NCBI GenBank assembly: GCA_003449195.1
Contig: DMID01000102.1
Span: 1 to 8,974, forward strand
Direction: 5' to 3'
Source of the DNA: Lysobacteraceae bacterium
GTDB taxonomy: Bacteria; Pseudomonadota; Gammaproteobacteria; Xanthomonadales; Xanthomonadaceae
DNA: 8,974 nucleotides
A model generated the notes under the pieces. It was not told the origin of the DNA and made no database searches. It saw only the letters and a list, made by a program, of their open reading frames with translations. Below are positions 7,258-8,974 of the stretch, one piece after another. Both the position numbers and the translations under genes were made by a program. Every line of letters starts with the position of its first letter. The stretch's first letter is position 1.

Positions 7258-7286
7258 AAGGGCTAGGCCGCTAAGCCTAACCCCTT
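7258..7286 (-). terminator. Rho-independent terminator of tRNA-Leu
   Basis: Reading the minus strand, AAGGGG..TAGGC pairs with GCCTA.CCCTT through two 5-bp stem halves separated by a small internal mismatch, around a 6-base loop. The tail is TTTTGTTTTG. It lies about 20 bases beyond the tRNA CCA end. On the plus strand a GTTTTTATT tail also follows, so it may stop transcription both ways. Confidence 0.65.
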
Positions 7287-7305
7287 GTTTTTATTCAATT
7301 TTACG

Positions 7306-7392
7306 TGGTGCCGAAGGTGGGACTCGAACCCACACGCTTTTAAGGGCGGCGGATTTTGAGTCCGCTGCGTCTACCGATTCCGCCACTTCGGC
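7306..7392 (-). tRNA. tRNA-Leu (anticodon CAA), CCA encoded
   Basis: An 87-base class II tRNA. The acceptor stem GCCGAAG pairs with CTTCGGC, followed by discriminator A and an encoded CCA (complement of 7306-7308). The anticodon stem GCGGA/TCCGC encloses the loop CTCAAAA, giving anticodon CAA (7358-7356), which reads UUG leucine codons. The long variable arm (about GCCCTTAAAAGCGT) and the T-arm GTGGGTTCGAGTCCCAC are intact. It resembles E. coli leuX, which is a well-known island integration site. It has its own promoter and terminator and lies just downstream of metX. Confidence 0.95.
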
Positions 7393-7402
7393 GCGGGCGC
7401 GC

Positions 7403-7430
7403 AGTATAGCCGATGACGGGCGTCCGTCGA
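7403..7430 (-). promoter_or_regulatory. Sigma-70-type promoter of tRNA-Leu
   Basis: On the minus strand a -35-like TCGACG (7430-7425), a 16-base spacer and a -10 TATACT (7408-7403) precede the tRNA 5' end by 10 bases, so transcription would begin only a few bases before the mature tRNA. It occupies the 45-base gap after the metX stop; no terminator separates the two, so metX read-through into the tRNA is possible. Confidence 0.65.
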
Positions 7431-7437
7431 GCCCTGC

Positions 7438-8553
7438 TCAGGGCAATGCGTCGAGAAAGCCGCCGATGGCCGGGCCGAAACGGGCGAAGTCGACGAGGAA
7501 GGCGTCGTGGCCCTGTGGCGAGTCGAAGCCGATGAAGTCGGCATCGTTGCCGCCGCGGCGCAGGCCTTCGGCGATCTGCTGCTGCTGTTCCACCGGGAAC
7601 AGGATGTCGGTGTTGGCGCCGATGGCCAGCGCCTTCTCCACGCGCAGCGCGGCCAGTGCCGTCATCACGTCGCCGCCGGCGCATTCGCCCAGGTCGAACC
7701 AGTCCATCGAGCGGCTGAGGTAGAGGTAGCAGTTGGGGTCGAAGCGGCGGATGAAGCGGCGGGCGTGGCCTTCCAGATAACTTTCCACCTCGAACTCCAT
7801 GCCGAACGGATCGTCGTCGCGGTGCTCGGAGTCCAGCCGCACGCGGCCGAAGCGCCCATGCCATTCCAGCGCGGAGCGGTAGGTGATCACGCCCATCTTG
7901 CGGGCGATGCGCATGCCCGACTCCGGATACGAGGCTTCGTCGTAGCGGCCTTCGTTCCACAGCGGGTCCAGGCGGATGGCTTCGCGCTGCAGCGAGCGGA
8001 TGGCGATGGAAAACGGCAGAGCCTGCGCGCTGCCGGACACGTTGACGTGCGCGCGCGCCACGCCGGGGTGGCGTTGCAGGAAGGCCAGCGCGGTCATGCC
8101 GCCCATCGAGTTGCCGATCAGGCAGGCCAGGCGCCCGATGCCGAGCGAGCGCACCACTTCGTGCGCGGCATCGGCCACGTCCTCGATGGACAGTTCCGGG
8201 AAGTCGAGCCGGTAAAGCCCGCCGGTGGCCGGATTCACCGAGGCCGGCCCGGTGGAACCCTTGCAACTGCCCAGCGAGTTGACGCACACCACGAACCAGC
8301 GCCGGGTGTCGATCGGCTTGCCAGGGCCGAGCATGGCTTCCCACCAGCCCGGGGCCGGGTTGTCGGCATGGCTGGCGGCGTGCGCGTCCGGCGAAAGGCC
8401 GGTGACGATCAGGATGGCGTTGTCGCGCGCGGGCGAGAGCGTGCCCCAGGTTTCGTAGGCGATGCGTGCCCCATGCAGCATGCCGCCGCGTTTCATCGGG
8501 AACGGCGAGGGCAGGGGGCAGAAGCGCGTGCCGGGCGGGGCGAATTCGGTCAT
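7438..8553 (-). CDS. metX: MetX-family acyltransferase (homoserine or serine O-acyl/succinyltransferase)
   Basis: A 371-residue alpha/beta-hydrolase-fold enzyme of the usual MetX length. The start MTEFAPPGTRFCPLPSPFPM matches the family N-terminus. IAYETWGTL (31-39), VVCVNSLGSCKGSTGP (88-103), the nucleophile elbow GNSMGG (147-152, Ser149), NTDILFP (Asp316) and QGHDAFL (His349) supply the family landmarks and the Ser-Asp-His triad. Classical MetX acetylates L-homoserine with acetyl-CoA in methionine synthesis. Xanthomonad members of this subgroup have been reported instead to use succinyl-CoA and L-serine, in cysteine synthesis; the exact activity here cannot be read from sequence by eye. It lies 81 bases downstream of the ccmI-like gene and 45 bases upstream of tRNA-Leu, with no strong SD visible. 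It is a cytosolic core-metabolism gene with GC like the chromosome. Confidence 0.93.
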   Translation of the reverse strand: MTEFAPPGTRFCPLPSPFPMKRGGMLHGARIAYETWGTLSPARDNAILIVTGLSPDAHAASHADNPAPGWWEAMLGPGKPIDTRRWFVVCVNSLGSCKGSTGPASVNPATGGLYRLDFPELSIEDVADAAHEVVRSLGIGRLACLIGNSMGGMTALAFLQRHPGVARAHVNVSGSAQALPFSIAIRSLQREAIRLDPLWNEGRYDEASYPESGMRIARKMGVITYRSALEWHGRFGRVRLDSEHRDDDPFGMEFEVESYLEGHARRFIRRFDPNCYLYLSRSMDWFDLGECAGGDVMTALAALRVEKALAIGANTDILFPVEQQQQIAEGLRRGGNDADFIGFDSPQGHDAFLVDFARFGPAIGGFLDALP

Positions 8554-8634
8554 CCGGCGATTCTAGCGGCCAGTCGAGGCAGGCTACTGCGGCCAGTGTT
8601 GCGCCATTGGCACGCTGAAGGTCTGCCGACGGTT

Positions 8635-8974
8635 TTATCGCCGGGTGTCGGTATCGGGGGCGATGCGGTCGATCCGCAAGGTGAGCGAACTTGGCTCGGC
8701 GCCGGCCGCTGCGGGCACGGCGGTGACCACGGCGGATTCGAGATCGCCCGGGGCGGCTTCCGGGCGCCCGGACAGCGAGATGCGCGCCTGCACGCTGACG
8801 CGATCAACCTGCGACAGGTGCAGCGTGGGCATGGGGCTGTCGTCATCGCCGAGTTCGACTTCGACCGGGAACGCGGTGGCGGGCAGGCGTTTGGCCGCCA
8901 CCGGCATCGGTGCGCCCTCGGCTTGACGGGCGAAGACGAACAGCATTGCGCCCGGATGCAGCCGCGATCGCAGC
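8635..8974 (-). CDS. ccmI: Cytochrome c biogenesis protein CcmI-like, C-terminal part
   Basis: The frame is open to the right edge of the window, so only the last 113 or so residues are present. The sequence HPGAMLFVFARQAEGAPMPV, then AAKRLPATAFPVEV, DRVSVQARISLSGRPEAAPG and DLE, is the beta-rich C-terminal periplasmic domain of CcmI/CycH proteins (FVFAR..G.PMP..RLP; ARIS.SG.....PGDL). CcmI binds apocytochrome c and delivers it to the CcmF/H haem ligation complex. About 30 residues follow the PGDL motif, ending DTRR before TAA at 8637-8635. The upstream ccm genes and the TPR region are beyond the window. A related cytochrome-biogenesis TPR factor is the main alternative. Confidence 0.78.
   Translation of the reverse strand, partial: LRSRLHPGAMLFVFARQAEGAPMPVAAKRLPATAFPVEVELGDDDSPMPTLHLSQVDRVSVQARISLSGRPEAAPGDLESAVVTAVPAAAGAEPSSLTLRIDRIAPDTDTRR

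Larger units (their letters stand above)
5665..7305. other. Low-GC accessory segment at the 3' side of tRNA-Leu
   Basis: Sampled 60-base lines here contain 48% (from 6061) and 43% (from 6841) GC, against 65% (from 4381) and 70% (from 8221) in the flanks. It holds a two-gene operon of accessory families and abuts the 3' end of a tRNA gene, the arrangement produced by tyrosine-integrase islands. No integrase, transposase or copy of the tRNA 3' end is visible at the far side, so the limits are only approximate and the mechanism of arrival is inferred. Bases 5665-5814 and 7044-7257 hold no supported gene. The former has a short direct repeat AGCTGAG-act-AGCTGAG near 5743-5759. Confidence 0.5.

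Noticed and set aside
6485..7723. 412-codon plus-strand frame crossing the DUF5343 gene, the tRNA and the end of metX
   Set aside because: It runs antisense through a tRNA and two recognisable genes, with no coherent domain.
1..8974. CRISPR array or other long tandem repeat
   Set aside because: No regularly spaced repeats were seen anywhere in the window.

Overview
This is a GC-rich bacterial chromosome segment, most likely from the order Xanthomonadales (gammaproteobacteria). That placement is an inference. It rests on a MetX-family acyltransferase of the GNSMGG type seen in xanthomonads, two TonB-dependent receptor sequences, a cytochrome c maturation gene of the CcmI type beside metX, and GC content of about 65-70% in the lines of sequence I counted. 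No species can be named.

Left part, 1-2633: the C-terminal half of a DUF763 helix-hairpin-helix protein (+) runs into the window and overlaps tail to tail with an NAD(P)-binding atypical short-chain dehydrogenase (-). About 209 bases of non-coding DNA separate that gene from a divergent major facilitator transporter of the metabolite:H+ symporter type (+).

Middle, 2634-5664: a perfect 10-bp hairpin terminator is followed by the C-terminal stub of a decayed TonB-dependent receptor (-), and then by an intact, different TonB-dependent receptor (+, 877 aa) with a signal peptide and plug domain. The stretch 2896-3030 holds no recognisable gene or clear promoter.

Accessory segment, about 5665-7305: base composition falls to about 43-48% GC in sampled lines. 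Two genes on the minus strand overlap by 17 bases. The first encodes a DUF5343 protein with a Lys/Ala-rich linker and a conserved-looking C-terminal tail. The second encodes a TIGR02391/Ymh protein with an R-N-P-R-G-H motif that matches the HEPN ribonuclease signature. The pair lies directly beyond the 3' end of a tRNA-Leu(CAA) gene, a classic landing site for genomic islands, although no integrase and no duplicated tRNA end are visible here. This pair is the best candidate in the window for a little-described system, possibly defence or toxin-antitoxin. The flanks 5665-5814 and 7044-7257 hold no gene I can support.

Right part, 7306-8974: tRNA-Leu with its own promoter and terminator, then metX (homoserine or serine O-acyltransferase for methionine or cysteine synthesis), then the C-terminal end of a CcmI-like cytochrome c biogenesis protein. 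All are on the minus strand.
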